In this document: one piece after another, positions 16,985 to 26,617 of the stretch | How the letters are laid out: each line of letters starts with the position of its first letter | Position numbering within the stretch: the stretch's first letter is position 1 | Source of the DNA: Terriglobales bacterium | GTDB lineage: Bacteria > Acidobacteriota > Terriglobia > Terriglobales > Acidobacteriaceae | Direction: 5' to 3' | Assembly: GCA_035561515.1 (NCBI GenBank) | Contig: DATMXP010000024.1 | Location: 226,458-290,457, forward strand | DNA: 64,000 bases | Notes under the pieces: generated by a model | What the model was told of the DNA's origin: nothing | Seen by the model: only the letters and a program-made list of their open reading frames with translations | Database searches by the model: none | Translations under genes and position numbers: made by a program

Positions 16985-18805
16985 TTATTGCGGCATCACA
17001 ATCTTCCGCAGATACATGATCGGCACGGGCCCCTGATCGAGCACCATATTGTGGAACTCGGCCATATTGAACTTTGCACCCATTGCGTCCTGATAATCCT
17101 TCCGCAACTGGAGCCAGTCTTTCTTTCCGACATAGTAGGTCGGCACCTGTGTTGAGCTCAGCTTCGCCCGCCGCAGTTTCCCGTCGGCCTCGGCCTGCGT
17201 CTGGAAGCAGTCCTTCACCATCAGGTCCATCGCCTGCTCATCGGTCATGTTCCGGGTATGCATGCGCACGTCGAGAATCGAATTCGCCAGCAGTCTCAGC
17301 CGCAGCTTCCGCATAACCAGATGAAACTTCGGATTGTTATCCAGGAAGCCTTCATCCATCATCACCTGCGCGATGTACTCGGCCCATCCTTCAACGTAGG
17401 CACCATTTCCGAACAGCGCGCGCAGCACTCGCCGCCCCTCCGGTTGCAGGCTGTTCGCGTGTTCAAACTGGATGTAATGTCCGGGCAGCGCTTCGTGGAT
17501 CGTCAGCCACAGCAGCGCATACTTGTTGTACTCGCGTAGCTTCGACTCCGCTTGATCTTCCGGCGTTTTCGGATCAATCGGCGTCACCCAGTACTGTGCC
17601 TCAGCATTCGGCTCCAGCGGAGGCGCGCTCGCGAATCCTGCCACGGAATAAATCCCGCGCATAAACGGAGGAGTCGGGATCACCTTCAGGTTCTCGCGAT
17701 CGCTCAGTGCAACGATTTTCTTGTCGCGGATGAACTGCCTAATGCCCTCGATGTCGCCCTTCACCGTGTCGATCAGTTTGTCGCGCTGCGTATGCTCATC
17801 GGATACCTTCGCCAGCGTCTCGCTGATGATCGTGTTCTCGCGCTGGTGCTCAGCCAGATCACTGTGGTCCGTATGGTCCGGGTACATCTGCTTATGCATC
17901 GGCAAGGCGATCTCAAGCATTTCCGCCCTGGTCGACTTCAGTTCCTTCTCGGCCGTGTCCAGCACTTGTTCCGGCGTCACCGGCGTTTGCATGACCAGGC
18001 GGAACTTCTCCTGGTAAAGGTCGGGACCAAGCCGCCACGTGCGAGTCGTCTTTCGTTTCGCCAGATCGTTGTCGAACCATGCGGTCAAATCCTTCAGCGC
18101 CGCAATCGCTTTTGGCACGGCCTTGTCGTACTTCGCCTGCAAATTCGAGCCCGCCGGGATCGCTTCTTTCACAGTCGTCTGGATCAGGTCGATGTTGCCT
18201 TCGTTTTCCAATTTGGCAGTCTCGATATAGATCGGGTCCGCCTCGACGAGGATTTTCTTCACCTGCTCCACAAACCGCGGTATCTGCTCCACACGTGACA
18301 AAACGTGCCCAGCCCGCACCTCCTGCGAGTCATAGCTCTGGGACAATGGCAGGAAAAGCGCATTACCGATCAGTTCCACAAATACGGTGGGCTTGTAACG
18401 ATGGTCCTGAATTTTCTCCAGTTGCAGCAGCGAAAACGCGATATTGTCGTTGATCAGCAACCAGTCAGCCTGATCCTGCAGATTCAACGAGTCGACTTTC
18501 ACTTCGGACTTAAACCGCTTTTGCCAATTCTTGTAGAACGCGACCTGTTCTTCATAGGCCTTCGAACTCACGTCATCCAGAATCGCGTCTAGCTCGATGA
18601 TCTTCTTTGTCTTCGGATCAGTGTGCTTGTGGTGTCCCGCATAGCTAGCGTTTACCGGCGAAAGGGCCAGCGAATCGTACATATATTGTTCGGCCATCTT
18701 GGCGAACTTTGGGTCACGCTGTGTCGTGTCGGTAGCCATGGGTTTCTTTTGTGCTGTCGCCATCAGTGCAACAGTTAACATCGCGAATAGAAGAATTTTG
18801 CGCAT
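16985..18805 (-). CDS. Secreted DUF885 family protein (putative metallopeptidase-like)
   Basis: The protein has 606 residues with a signal peptide (MRKILLFAMLTVALMATAQ). The conserved C-terminal signature LTIHEALPGHYIQFEH at about 445-460 is the HExxxGH motif of DUF885, where the His/Glu set suggests a zinc-dependent peptidase. The rest is helical, with the family's repeated charged segments. Length is as expected. The enzyme probably acts in the periplasm; its substrate is unknown. Confidence 0.85.
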   Translation of the reverse strand: MRKILLFAMLTVALMATAQKKPMATDTTQRDPKFAKMAEQYMYDSLALSPVNASYAGHHKHTDPKTKKIIELDAILDDVSSKAYEEQVAFYKNWQKRFKSEVKVDSLNLQDQADWLLINDNIAFSLLQLEKIQDHRYKPTVFVELIGNALFLPLSQSYDSQEVRAGHVLSRVEQIPRFVEQVKKILVEADPIYIETAKLENEGNIDLIQTTVKEAIPAGSNLQAKYDKAVPKAIAALKDLTAWFDNDLAKRKTTRTWRLGPDLYQEKFRLVMQTPVTPEQVLDTAEKELKSTRAEMLEIALPMHKQMYPDHTDHSDLAEHQRENTIISETLAKVSDEHTQRDKLIDTVKGDIEGIRQFIRDKKIVALSDRENLKVIPTPPFMRGIYSVAGFASAPPLEPNAEAQYWVTPIDPKTPEDQAESKLREYNKYALLWLTIHEALPGHYIQFEHANSLQPEGRRVLRALFGNGAYVEGWAEYIAQVMMDEGFLDNNPKFHLVMRKLRLRLLANSILDVRMHTRNMTDEQAMDLMVKDCFQTQAEADGKLRRAKLSSTQVPTYYVGKKDWLQLRKDYQDAMGAKFNMAEFHNMVLDQGPVPIMYLRKIVMPQ

Positions 18806-18850
18806 AGATCACTCCGGCTCAGGAGTATACGCGCCGGGCAGACAATCATA

Positions 18851-18880
18851 AAAAAGGCCCCTTATGAAAAGGGGCCTTTT
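18851..18880 (-). terminator. Rho-independent terminator of the sigma-factor gene
   Basis: The stem AAAAGGCCCC / GGGGCCTTTT has a short loop, and on the minus strand it ends in TTTTTTATG. It lies about 30 bases after the stop of the sigma-like gene. Confidence 0.8.
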
Positions 18881-18908
18881 AGGAGAGGAGCAATGTTGCT
18901 TGGGGGGT

Positions 18909-19430
18909 TCAGAACTTTATTTCGGACACCGCTCGCCGCAGTGCCAGGCGCGCTTGGTGCAGTCCTCGTTTCGATTCGTCTGTGTTGATGCCCAGGGTGC
19001 GGGCAATGCGGCTGTGATCGTAGCCTTCTACGTCGTGCATCAGGAAAATCAGTCTCTCTGTGTGCGGAATCTGCACAACCGCGCGTTCGAGCACGGCACG
19101 TTTCACATTCTTGCGAGCATTGGCAGTTTGGTTGGCAACGGGCTCGTCCAGCGTCAAGTCTCCAATGGGAGCGGTAGAGCGGATCTCATTCACCAGTGCC
19201 GTATCCAGCACTTCAGCCGAAGGCGTCGAGTTAACGGCGAATGTATTCAGGAATACCCGCGACGTCAATTCTTCCGCGGCAAGTTCGTTATCAGTCAAAT
19301 AAAAAGCTAAGTTGTAGATCCGGTTCTGGTGCTGTTGGTAGATGGCCTTCAGGCTGGCCGTACGCTCCATCAGAGCGGGAATTTCGTAAGCAAACCCTGT
19401 AAGTTTTGCGTTGATGATGATGCTCGCCAT
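18909..19430 (-). CDS. ECF-type RNA polymerase sigma factor-like protein
   Basis: The protein has 173 residues. An N-terminal region-2-like helix (LKAIYQQHQNRIYNLAFYLT, DNELAAEELTSRVFLNTF) and a region-4 helix-turn-helix (IPHTERLIFLMHDVEGYDHS, RIARTLGINTDESKRGLHQA) match a compact ECF sigma factor. The first helix is preceded by about 25 extra residues. No anti-sigma gene is adjacent. AGGGGG lies five bases before the ATG and supports the start. Confidence 0.75.
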   Translation of the reverse strand: MASIIINAKLTGFAYEIPALMERTASLKAIYQQHQNRIYNLAFYLTDNELAAEELTSRVFLNTFAVNSTPSAEVLDTALVNEIRSTAPIGDLTLDEPVANQTANARKNVKRAVLERAVVQIPHTERLIFLMHDVEGYDHSRIARTLGINTDESKRGLHQARLALRRAVSEIKF

Positions 19431-19820
19431 TAGTCCCCCTGTCTGCTAAATCTTTGATTTCTGCTATTGGGGACCCGAACCTGGGGGCTGGGTCGCCTTC
19501 ATTACTGCACTTGCCAAGCCACTTCAGAGTTGCTGCCGCATCGTCCTGCGCAACGCCTGTAGTTAGTGCAAGCACCATGCCCATCAGCAATAAACGCCTG
19601 CTTTTACTTTGGAAAATCAGCCAACCTGCTCTTTTTCAACACTTAAGAAGAGTTTCCCGGGACGTAACGGAACTTCCCTCAGGCTCTTTGTGGCGGGATC
19701 AACTTTGAAGAATGTGGTACACAAGTACCAACATTCGGAACTTGAAGGGGATAAAGTGAGTCTGCAATTCACTTGCGGGGAATCTAGATTTGATGGGAAA
19801 AAGACAGGAACGGTTGGTAC
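19431..19820. other. 390-bp gap with an imperfect palindrome
   Basis: No convincing gene. It must carry the sigma gene promoter on the minus strand. At 19711-19735 there is a near-perfect palindrome, AATGTGGTAC-acaa-GTACCAACATT with one bulge, and the half-site TTGGTAC recurs at about 19814. These could be an operator pair or a stem-loop. Confidence 0.4.
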
Positions 19821-22800
19821 TTAACTGGCAGAGGCTGCACTTTTATTTGCTTGCATAGCGCTTGCCGTCAGCGCAATTAAGTCCGATACCTCGAATGGCT
19901 TGCTGATGTACGAGATACCATTCTCCTCCAAATACTTGCGCAGTTCGCTATCTGTCAAGCTGCTCAGCGTGAGCACCACCCGTCCTTTTGATTCAGGACG
20001 GTGCTCGGCCAGCCAACGATAGACATCGATACCGTTCAGCGCACCCGGCATTGCGCTGTCCACCAATATGGCGTCGAACTGTTCCGCGGCGAGAGTCGCG
20101 ATCGCCAGTTCCGCCGAGTTCAGGCACACCACTTGAGCGCCGGCGCCGGCCAGCACTTCCCGCTCGAAATCCAGCACCGCCTCCTCATCATCCACAATCA
20201 ACACCCGTCCCTGCAGCGGAACCGATCTTTCGCTGAGATCTGCTGTCTTCGATACCGCTGCTTCTGCCGCCATTGGAAGCACCACTTGCAGTACAGCACC
20301 TCCAGACGGATGGTTGTAGGCCCGGATGTCGCCGCCGTGCTCTTTGATGATGCCGTAGCAAATACTCAGCCCCAACCCGGTCCCTTTGCCCACACTCTTC
20401 GTTGTGTAGAAGGGATCGAAAATTCTGTTCACTTCTTTAATTCCAGGCCCGCTATCGTGGAACTCCAGCGAGACGTGCGCGTCCTGCACGACAATGCTGA
20501 CTTCCAGTTTGCCGCCTCGCGAACGCTCCAGGATTGCATCTACCGCGTTGTTGATGATGTTCAGGAATACCTGTTCGAGTTGGTGTGCATCGGCTACAAC
20601 CGCCCCGAGTGTCGAAGGGAAATTGCGCTCCACCTGGATGTTGTGAATGTTCAGGTCGTAGTCGCGCAAAGCCAGCGTGTCTTCTACGATCCGCCGCACG
20701 TCCACTGGCATCTTTGCCGGCTTTCTCTGGCGCGCAAAGGACAGTAGGTTCTGCACCACGCGATGGGTACGCTGCGCCTGCTTGTAGAGCTTGCTCACAA
20801 ACTCGCGCTGATGTTCAGTGAGGTCTTCCCCTTCCAGAAGTTGCGAATACCCAAGTATTGCCGTCAGTGGATTATTCAGCTCGTGCGCCACGCCTGAGAT
20901 CAGTTGCCCGACCGCCGACATTTTCTCGCTTTGCAGCAACTGCTCCTGCGTCGAACGCAAATGCTCGTATGCTTTTGAGGTCTCTTCGTACAGTCGAACT
21001 TTCTCGGTACTGTTCGCAAGTTGCCGGCCGAGCGCAATCATCAGCCCTTCGTCACGGTCGGAGAATGCATTCTGGCGTCGGCTGCTGATGCCCAGCACGC
21101 CGAGAAGTTTTCCGCCGGACCACATCACTACCCAAGCCCACGACTGCAAACCTTCCGCCCCAACGAATGCCTTGAATTCATTGGGCAGCATCTCCAGTTC
21201 ACGCTGGGTGATGATCTCCACGTGGTTTTCCGCCAGCAACTCGCGAAAATCTGCTGGGATCGTAACGCTGCCGAGATTGCTGCCTAGTTCCGAGCGATGT
21301 CCAAACGCTGCCGCGCGCCGCAGCACCTGCCGGTCGGGATCGAAAAGGAAGATGGCTGCGGTATCAGCCATGAAGATGTCGATCAGGTGCCGCAGGGCCA
21401 GGTTAATGATCTCGTCCATGTCGAAGGACTGGCTGGCCAGCACCGCGATCGAGTTCAGCGCTTCCAGTTCGCGGTTCCTGCGCCGTACTTCATCTTCGGC
21501 CCGTTTCTTCTCCGTGATGTCGAGCAACACGCCGTGATACCGGATGATGTTTCCTGAAGCCGTCTTTGATGCATAGCTATTCTCGAGGACTGTCACCATG
21601 GAGCCGTCCTTACGCTTCAGGTTGACCTCGAAATTCTTCACCATTCCATTCTTCTGCATCTTCTGCAGGAACACGTTGCGATCGCTCGGATGCGCATAGA
21701 ACGTCTGCGCAATCTCTTTTGACAGCACGTCGTCGCGGCTCTCGTACCCGAGCAGGTGAACGAACGCGTCGTTGCAGTCGATGACTCTTCCGTCCGGCGT
21801 CGATACGAACACGCCTTCCTGTACCTGCTCGAACAGTGTCCGGTATCTCTCTTCTGCCGCCCTTCTCGCCGTAGTGTCGCGGATAATGTGTACAGTTCCG
21901 CCAGGACCGTTTTCGTCCGCCACATAGGTCGTCGTCGAAACTGTTGCGAAGCCGCCAAAGCAGGGGTCCGGTTGGTCCCGAAACTCGCTGGCGAAACCTT
22001 CGCAGTACGGGCATTCCTTCCATGTCGACTGGAAATGCGGCAGCACCGATCCGCAGGTTCGCCCGACCACCGCTTCCTGGCTGGTGCCCAACTTATTCAG
22101 CAATGCGCGGTTCGCCTTGATGATCCGGTGACTATCGTCATGCACAAGGATCGGATCCGGCAGGGCGTCAAACGTGTTCGCCCACTGTCTCTGCGAACGG
22201 AGAATTTTCGCGATCAACTGCAGGTTTTCGATCGCGATACCGAGTTGCCGGGCTGCCGCGGCCAGGAATCGCAACTCGTCTGGCCGGTAGTGACGGGAAT
22301 GTGAGTTTCCAACCACCAGTATCCCGATTACAGTCGCCTTCCCCTGCACCGGAATAACCACCATGTGATCCAGTTTTTCTCCGTGCAAAGTCTCCAGGAT
22401 CTGCTGGTGTTGATTGCGGCGGTAAAGAATGATCGGCTCTCCGCCTTGGATCAGTTCGCTTCCGTACGGTCCTTCGAGTGGAATTCTCCATCTCGTCCGC
22501 AAGAACGCATCCGTAAGCCCGACATGTGCGCGCATCTCCATCTGGTCGCCCACAATGAGCCGAAACCAAACGGCTTTCGCCGACATGAGTCGCTTAATCT
22601 GCTGCAGCGCCACCAGCATGACGGCATGTTCGTCCTCGGCCGTCGCCACTGTCCCAATCACTTCGTTGACGACATCCAGCCGCCGCGTTCGCGTTCGGGA
22701 CTCATCCAGTACCAGCAGCAGCATGCTGAGCCCAAGCAGGCTCTGGATCAACAGGTCGAAGTTCGCGTGGTCCTGCGCCGTGCTGATGTCAAAGTCGATG

Positions 22801-23318
22801 TGCATCAGGAACAGCATCACCGACATCACCCAGGGACTAGCCTGCCGTCGCCCCCGGCTGAACCGCACCAGCAGGATGGCTGCCGAGAAGGTTCCAACCC
22901 TGTATAGGATCTGGAACACCCATTCCAACTGCTCCACGGGGCTATTAGGAAGGCAGACTTTCCAAACCACGATCGCCATCGCGGCCGCCGTGGATGCCCC
23001 CACGACAATCAGCCACCGCCGTCTTTGTAGGTAATCGAATACCGCTGAGGCAAAGAGACCCGCCGAGATCAGAAATGCGGCGTACGTCAGGACCACCGTG
23101 GAACGGCTGTATGCCCCTCCCCAGGTTTGAGTCGCCCCGATCTGGTACAGCAAATACGCCGACCACCCGGTAATCCAGAAAAACAGGTATCGTTCTCGAA
23201 ATGTGCGGTAGATAAGGACGCCTGCTGTCAGCAGGACGAGGGTGCTGGCAGTGTCGGCAAGGTTGTCGACAGTGGCCAATCGTTCCAACCAGCCATACGC
23301 GACTAGCGCAGAAAGCAT
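19821..23318 (-). CDS. Hybrid sensor histidine kinase (7TM-like, GAF, PAS, PAS, GAF, HisKA, HATPase, receiver)
   Basis: The protein has 1165 residues. Residues 1 to about 205 hold several membrane segments. Then come a GAF domain (about 215-365), a PAS domain (about 375-470) carrying a cysteine cluster (TCGSVLPH and CPYCEG), a second PAS (about 490-610), a second GAF (about 635-780), and a HisKA H-box GVAHELNNPLTAILGYSQLL with the phospho-His at about 810. The ATPase domain shows FLNIINNAVDAI, DSGPGI and GTGLGLSICYGI. A receiver follows with Asp at about 1086 in ILVDSAMPG and a conserved lysine in ISKPF. It senses an unknown, possibly redox or metal, signal. It is divergent from the HD-GYP gene, its likely partner. 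Confidence 0.92.
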   Translation of the reverse strand: MLSALVAYGWLERLATVDNLADTASTLVLLTAGVLIYRTFRERYLFFWITGWSAYLLYQIGATQTWGGAYSRSTVVLTYAAFLISAGLFASAVFDYLQRRRWLIVVGASTAAAMAIVVWKVCLPNSPVEQLEWVFQILYRVGTFSAAILLVRFSRGRRQASPWVMSVMLFLMHIDFDISTAQDHANFDLLIQSLLGLSMLLLVLDESRTRTRRLDVVNEVIGTVATAEDEHAVMLVALQQIKRLMSAKAVWFRLIVGDQMEMRAHVGLTDAFLRTRWRIPLEGPYGSELIQGGEPIILYRRNQHQQILETLHGEKLDHMVVIPVQGKATVIGILVVGNSHSRHYRPDELRFLAAAARQLGIAIENLQLIAKILRSQRQWANTFDALPDPILVHDDSHRIIKANRALLNKLGTSQEAVVGRTCGSVLPHFQSTWKECPYCEGFASEFRDQPDPCFGGFATVSTTTYVADENGPGGTVHIIRDTTARRAAEERYRTLFEQVQEGVFVSTPDGRVIDCNDAFVHLLGYESRDDVLSKEIAQTFYAHPSDRNVFLQKMQKNGMVKNFEVNLKRKDGSMVTVLENSYASKTASGNIIRYHGVLLDITEKKRAEDEVRRRNRELEALNSIAVLASQSFDMDEIINLALRHLIDIFMADTAAIFLFDPDRQVLRRAAAFGHRSELGSNLGSVTIPADFRELLAENHVEIITQRELEMLPNEFKAFVGAEGLQSWAWVVMWSGGKLLGVLGISSRRQNAFSDRDEGLMIALGRQLANSTEKVRLYEETSKAYEHLRSTQEQLLQSEKMSAVGQLISGVAHELNNPLTAILGYSQLLEGEDLTEHQREFVSKLYKQAQRTHRVVQNLLSFARQRKPAKMPVDVRRIVEDTLALRDYDLNIHNIQVERNFPSTLGAVVADAHQLEQVFLNIINNAVDAILERSRGGKLEVSIVVQDAHVSLEFHDSGPGIKEVNRIFDPFYTTKSVGKGTGLGLSICYGIIKEHGGDIRAYNHPSGGAVLQVVLPMAAEAAVSKTADLSERSVPLQGRVLIVDDEEAVLDFEREVLAGAGAQVVCLNSAELAIATLAAEQFDAILVDSAMPGALNGIDVYRWLAEHRPESKGRVVLTLSSLTDSELRKYLEENGISYISKPFEVSDLIALTASAMQANKSAASAS

Positions 23319-23445
23319 GTGAGCCCGAACATCGGTGAATGGGCTTGTATATCACGGAATCTAGTCGATTACGTTGGTTTTTTACCCGAGAGGTGCCGTG
23401 AAAGGAACTGAGATACAATGCGCTTAAGTTCAACAGGATCGGGGA

Positions 23446-24549
23446 ATGTCGGCAGAGCGAATTCTTATCGTTGATGACGAAGACGCGATTAGGGAGATTG
23501 TCGCGTCCATGCTGTCTCTCGCGGGTTACAAATGCCAGCAGGCCGCCTCAGGCGTCGAGGCGCTCGCCGTCTTACAGTCGGGCGAAGAGTTCGAACTCAT
23601 GCTTTCCGACCTGATGATGGCCGAACTCGACGGTATCGGCCTACTGGAGCGCACCAAGGAAAAGTATCCCGACATGCCAGTCGTGATGGTTACCGCCGTC
23701 CACGACATCTCCGTCGCGCTTGCTGCCCTTCGCAACGGCGCCTACGACTATCTCCTCAAGCCCTTCGAGCGCGAACAATTGCTGGCTACCGTCCGCCGCG
23801 CCATGGAAAATCGTCGCCTTAAGCTGGAAAACCGGGCCTATCAGGTGAATCTGGAAACCCTGGTCGCCGCCCGGACCGAGCAACTGCGGCAGGCTATGTC
23901 TGACCTGGAGCGCTCATACGACATCACCCTCGAAGCCCTCGGCGATGCGCTCGACTTGAAAGATGCCGAAACCGAAGGCCACTCCAAGCGCGTCACCGCG
24001 TTCACCATTGCTATCGCGCGCGCTATGGGCCTCAGCTCAGAGCGGATTCGTGTCATCGCCCGCGGCGCTTTCCTGCACGACATCGGTAAGATGGCTATTC
24101 CCGACGCCATCCTTCGCAAGCCCGGCGCCCTCACTCCGGAAGAGATCAACATCATGAAGGAGCACTGCTGGCACGGTTATCAGATCCTTCGCAAGATCCC
24201 CTTCCTCACCGAAGCTGCGGAGATCGTGTACGCCCACCAAGAACGCTGGGATGGCACTGGTTACCCGCGTAACCTCAAAGGGGATGAAATCCCCATGGGG
24301 GCTCGCATATTCTCGCTGGCCGACACCATGGACGCCATTATGTCCGACCGTCCCTATCGCGCCGCGCAGCCCTTTTCCGCCGCCCGGGACGAAATCGTTC
24401 GCTGGTCCGGACGACAGTTCGATCCCAATATCGTGAATACCTTCGTGGAAATGCCCGAGAGCATCTGGCACGACCTGCGCAAGGAGATCAACTCGCAGAT
24501 CTATCGCTTCACACCACAGCCCGGCGCAGGCAAATTCGCCTCGGTGTAG
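23446..24549 (+). CDS. Response regulator with HD-GYP cyclic-di-GMP phosphodiesterase domain
   Basis: The protein has 367 residues. The receiver domain (1-120) has the acidic pair DDED, phospho-acceptor Asp54 (LSDLMM), T83 and K105. A coiled linker (about 125-165) leads to an HD-GYP domain with GHSKRV, the HD pair in FLHDIGK at about 212, HCWHGYQIL, and HQERWDGTGYPRNLKGDEIP at about 260-280. HD-GYP enzymes hydrolyse cyclic-di-GMP. The gene faces the hybrid kinase across 127 bp, so the two probably form one signalling unit; the PilZ protein at 38394 could be a downstream reader. Confidence 0.93.
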   Translation: MSAERILIVDDEDAIREIVASMLSLAGYKCQQAASGVEALAVLQSGEEFELMLSDLMMAELDGIGLLERTKEKYPDMPVVMVTAVHDISVALAALRNGAYDYLLKPFEREQLLATVRRAMENRRLKLENRAYQVNLETLVAARTEQLRQAMSDLERSYDITLEALGDALDLKDAETEGHSKRVTAFTIAIARAMGLSSERIRVIARGAFLHDIGKMAIPDAILRKPGALTPEEINIMKEHCWHGYQILRKIPFLTEAAEIVYAHQERWDGTGYPRNLKGDEIPMGARIFSLADTMDAIMSDRPYRAAQPFSAARDEIVRWSGRQFDPNIVNTFVEMPESIWHDLRKEINSQIYRFTPQPGAGKFASV

Positions 24550-24633
24550 CCAACATCGTCTGAATTTTCTGGGGGATGTTTTTAGGAATAGGCTGCCCTG
24601 CGGGGGTATAGGGCAATATTGCGTGGTCGACTG

Positions 24634-24861
24634 CTACTGGGCCGTTTCCATCGAATCCAGCGTTTCCGCTACCCGGTTCAGCGCCATCTGGATCCGGTCC
24701 AGTTCCCGCTGTGCGGCTTCGTTCCACTCGGCCAACCGGCTCGGAGCGTCCGAAGCACTTTCTGCCAGCCAACTGATTACTCGTCGGCCACGGTCGGTAA
24801 ACAGCAGTACTCCCAAACCGCCCAGACCCATGACAGTCATCGGAAGATACCACTTGCGCAT
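24634..24861 (-). CDS. Small membrane-anchored helical protein (YtxH-like)
   Basis: The protein has 75 residues from the ATG at 24861, which has AGGGAGAG just upstream; the longer frame to 24963 lacks this. One membrane segment (WYLPMTVMGLGGLGVLLF) is followed by TDRGRRVISWLAE and an amphipathic helix (AAQRELDRIQMALNRVAETL). The layout resembles small YtxH-type envelope or stress proteins. No exact family is claimed. Confidence 0.6.
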   Translation of the reverse strand: MRKWYLPMTVMGLGGLGVLLFTDRGRRVISWLAESASDAPSRLAEWNEAAQRELDRIQMALNRVAETLDSMETAQ

Positions 24862-25147
24862 AATCTCTCCCTTAGCCCGTTCAACAATGAATTGCAATTG
24901 ATACTGATTCATACTGATAGCAAGTGTTGGATGCGTTCGCAACGCAAAAGTCTCCTCGCACATAACAAAAGTACTTACCTCGACGGTACTGTCCTCTAGG
25001 ATGGCAAGTTCCCTCCCCTCTGTAACCTATCGGATTAATCGCCTAATCCACTACTTTCATCCACAGAAAGGGTTCTATACTCCAGGAACGCAAGCCTCCA
25101 CAGACGCTGTGCGTTCCCACGGAAACTTAAAGAATTCGAGGTTCATT

Positions 25148-25807
25148 ATGGCCAACAGGCGTTCGGCATGGCTGATCACAGCATTATTTGTGCTGGCTTC
25201 TTTGCCGGCATTCGCCCAGTGGAGCACTCGTCCAGATCCATCTTCAGGCAACGCTCCCGGCCCCAATTACATTCCCGAGGGCACTCGCTTCATCGTCAAA
25301 CTCGACGACACCCTCGACACCAAGAAACTCAAGGTCGGGAAACAGTTCAAAGCCAAGCTCGCCGAGGATCTCGTTGCTCCTAACGGATCGGTTATTCCCG
25401 CCGGTAAAAAGATCAAGGCTCACGTCAGCGACGTCGATCAGGGCGTGCACGGACGTATCCTCATCAGCTTCGACGAGATCGAAACCAGGAAAGGCTGGCG
25501 GCCTCTCGTTGCCAGTATCACCGACGTACCCGGCGAGAAGGGCGTGAAGCCAGTCGGCTCCGAAGGCGAAATTGAGCGCAAGGGTCGCGACAAGAAGCGA
25601 ATGATCGAAGCCGCCGCCGTTGGCGCTGCCGTCGGCGCCGGAACTGGTGCGATTGCTGGCGGTGGTAAGGGTGCCGTGATAGGCGCCGCCGCTGGCGCGG
25701 GCGTCGGAATGATCACCGGCCTCCTGACCGACCGTGAACTCAAGCTAAATAAGGGGCAGCAGCTCGAACTTCGACTCGATCGGCCCCTGCAAGTTCCACA
25801 AGGCTGA
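25148..25807 (+). CDS. Secreted glycine-zipper protein
   Basis: The protein has 219 residues from the ATG at 25148, which has GAGG six bases upstream and gives a signal peptide (MANRRSAWLITALFVLASLP). The mature part has a beta-rich domain (EGTRFIVKLDDTLDTKKLKV, GKKIKAHVSDV). A glycine zipper of alternating G/A at about 155-195 (AVGAAVGAGTGAIAGGGKGA, GAAAGAGVGMITGLL) follows, with a short C-terminal segment. Such zippers insert into or span membranes; the protein may be an outer-membrane or surface component. A terminator follows. Confidence 0.65.
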   Translation: MANRRSAWLITALFVLASLPAFAQWSTRPDPSSGNAPGPNYIPEGTRFIVKLDDTLDTKKLKVGKQFKAKLAEDLVAPNGSVIPAGKKIKAHVSDVDQGVHGRILISFDEIETRKGWRPLVASITDVPGEKGVKPVGSEGEIERKGRDKKRMIEAAAVGAAVGAGTGAIAGGGKGAVIGAAAGAGVGMITGLLTDRELKLNKGQQLELRLDRPLQVPQG

Positions 25808-25860
25808 TCGTTCTCTCAACGAGCGATCCGCAGATTTTTTCGATAAACTGACACACAAAG

Positions 25861-25887
25861 CGCGGGCTCAAGGCCCGCGTTTCTTTT
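25861..25887 (+). terminator. Rho-independent terminator
   Basis: The stem CGCGGGC / GCCCGCG with a 5-base loop is followed by TTTCTTTT, about 55 bases after the glycine-zipper gene. It ends just before the ribosome-binding site of the SIMPL gene. Confidence 0.75.
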
Positions 25888-25897
25888 GGGAGCAAGG

Positions 25898-26617
25898 ATG
25901 AAAGTAAAGAGCTTTGTATTTGTGATGTTCATGTTCGTAGCGCTGGCTGCCGTCGCGCAGAGCCAGCCCACCTCGGGGATCATCCCCAACACCATCTATA
26001 TCGGCGCCGACGGCAAATTCGAAGCCGCGCCCGATACCGCCGTCATCACCTTTGGTATTTCCGCGCAGGAAAGCACCTCCCGCGCCGCCTACGACCGCGC
26101 CGCCCAGGCTTCCGACCAGATCCGCAATCTTCTGAAGCAGAATGGCATCGACCCCAAGACTGCTGAAATCGGTTACTTCTCCCTCCAACCCGTCTACGAC
26201 TACCGCAACCCCAAGCGCAAGCTCATCGCCTACCGCGGGAATAGCAGCGTCACTCTGAAGCTCAAAGACTTCGCCAAAGTCGGCCCTATTCTCCAGGGAC
26301 TCGCTGACCTCGATGTCACCGAGAATCAACAGATCTCATACATCCTTGACAACATCGACGAAGCCAAGGTCAAGGCCACTCAGGACGCCCTTCAGCGCGC
26401 TCGCCAGCAAGCCGCCGCCGTCGCGACCGCCGGCGGACGCAACCTGGGCGATATGGTTTATGTCTCCGTCGATACCTTCGAGCCGCCCCGCCCCGTGCCC
26501 ATGATGCGCACCATGAAGATGGCCGAGGACGCCGCCGCTTCCGCACCGAACGCCGAGTTCTCCCCCGAGAAAGTAACCATCAGCGCCCACGTCAACGTTC
26601 TGTACTCGTTGAGGTAG
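25898..26617 (+). CDS. SIMPL-domain (DUF541) secreted protein
   Basis: The protein has 239 residues from the ATG at 25898 with a GGGAGCAAGG site; the signal peptide is MKVKSFVFVMFMFVALAAVA. The mature chain carries the SIMPL/DUF541 pattern: GKFEAAPDTAVITFGIS, SDQIRNLLKQNGIDPKTAEI, YRGNSSVTLKLKDF, and ALQRARQQAAAVATAGG. It ends with ISAHVNVLYSLR. Family members are exported beta-alpha proteins that form oligomers; the function is poorly known. It has its own unit between two terminators or palindromes. Confidence 0.85.
   Translation: MKVKSFVFVMFMFVALAAVAQSQPTSGIIPNTIYIGADGKFEAAPDTAVITFGISAQESTSRAAYDRAAQASDQIRNLLKQNGIDPKTAEIGYFSLQPVYDYRNPKRKLIAYRGNSSVTLKLKDFAKVGPILQGLADLDVTENQQISYILDNIDEAKVKATQDALQRARQQAAAVATAGGRNLGDMVYVSVDTFEPPRPVPMMRTMKMAEDAAASAPNAEFSPEKVTISAHVNVLYSLR

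Noticed and set aside
19291..19590. Minus-strand frame with a signal-like start before the sigma gene
   Set aside because: Runs 140 bases into the sigma gene out of frame; the sigma gene has a clear ribosome-binding site and domains.
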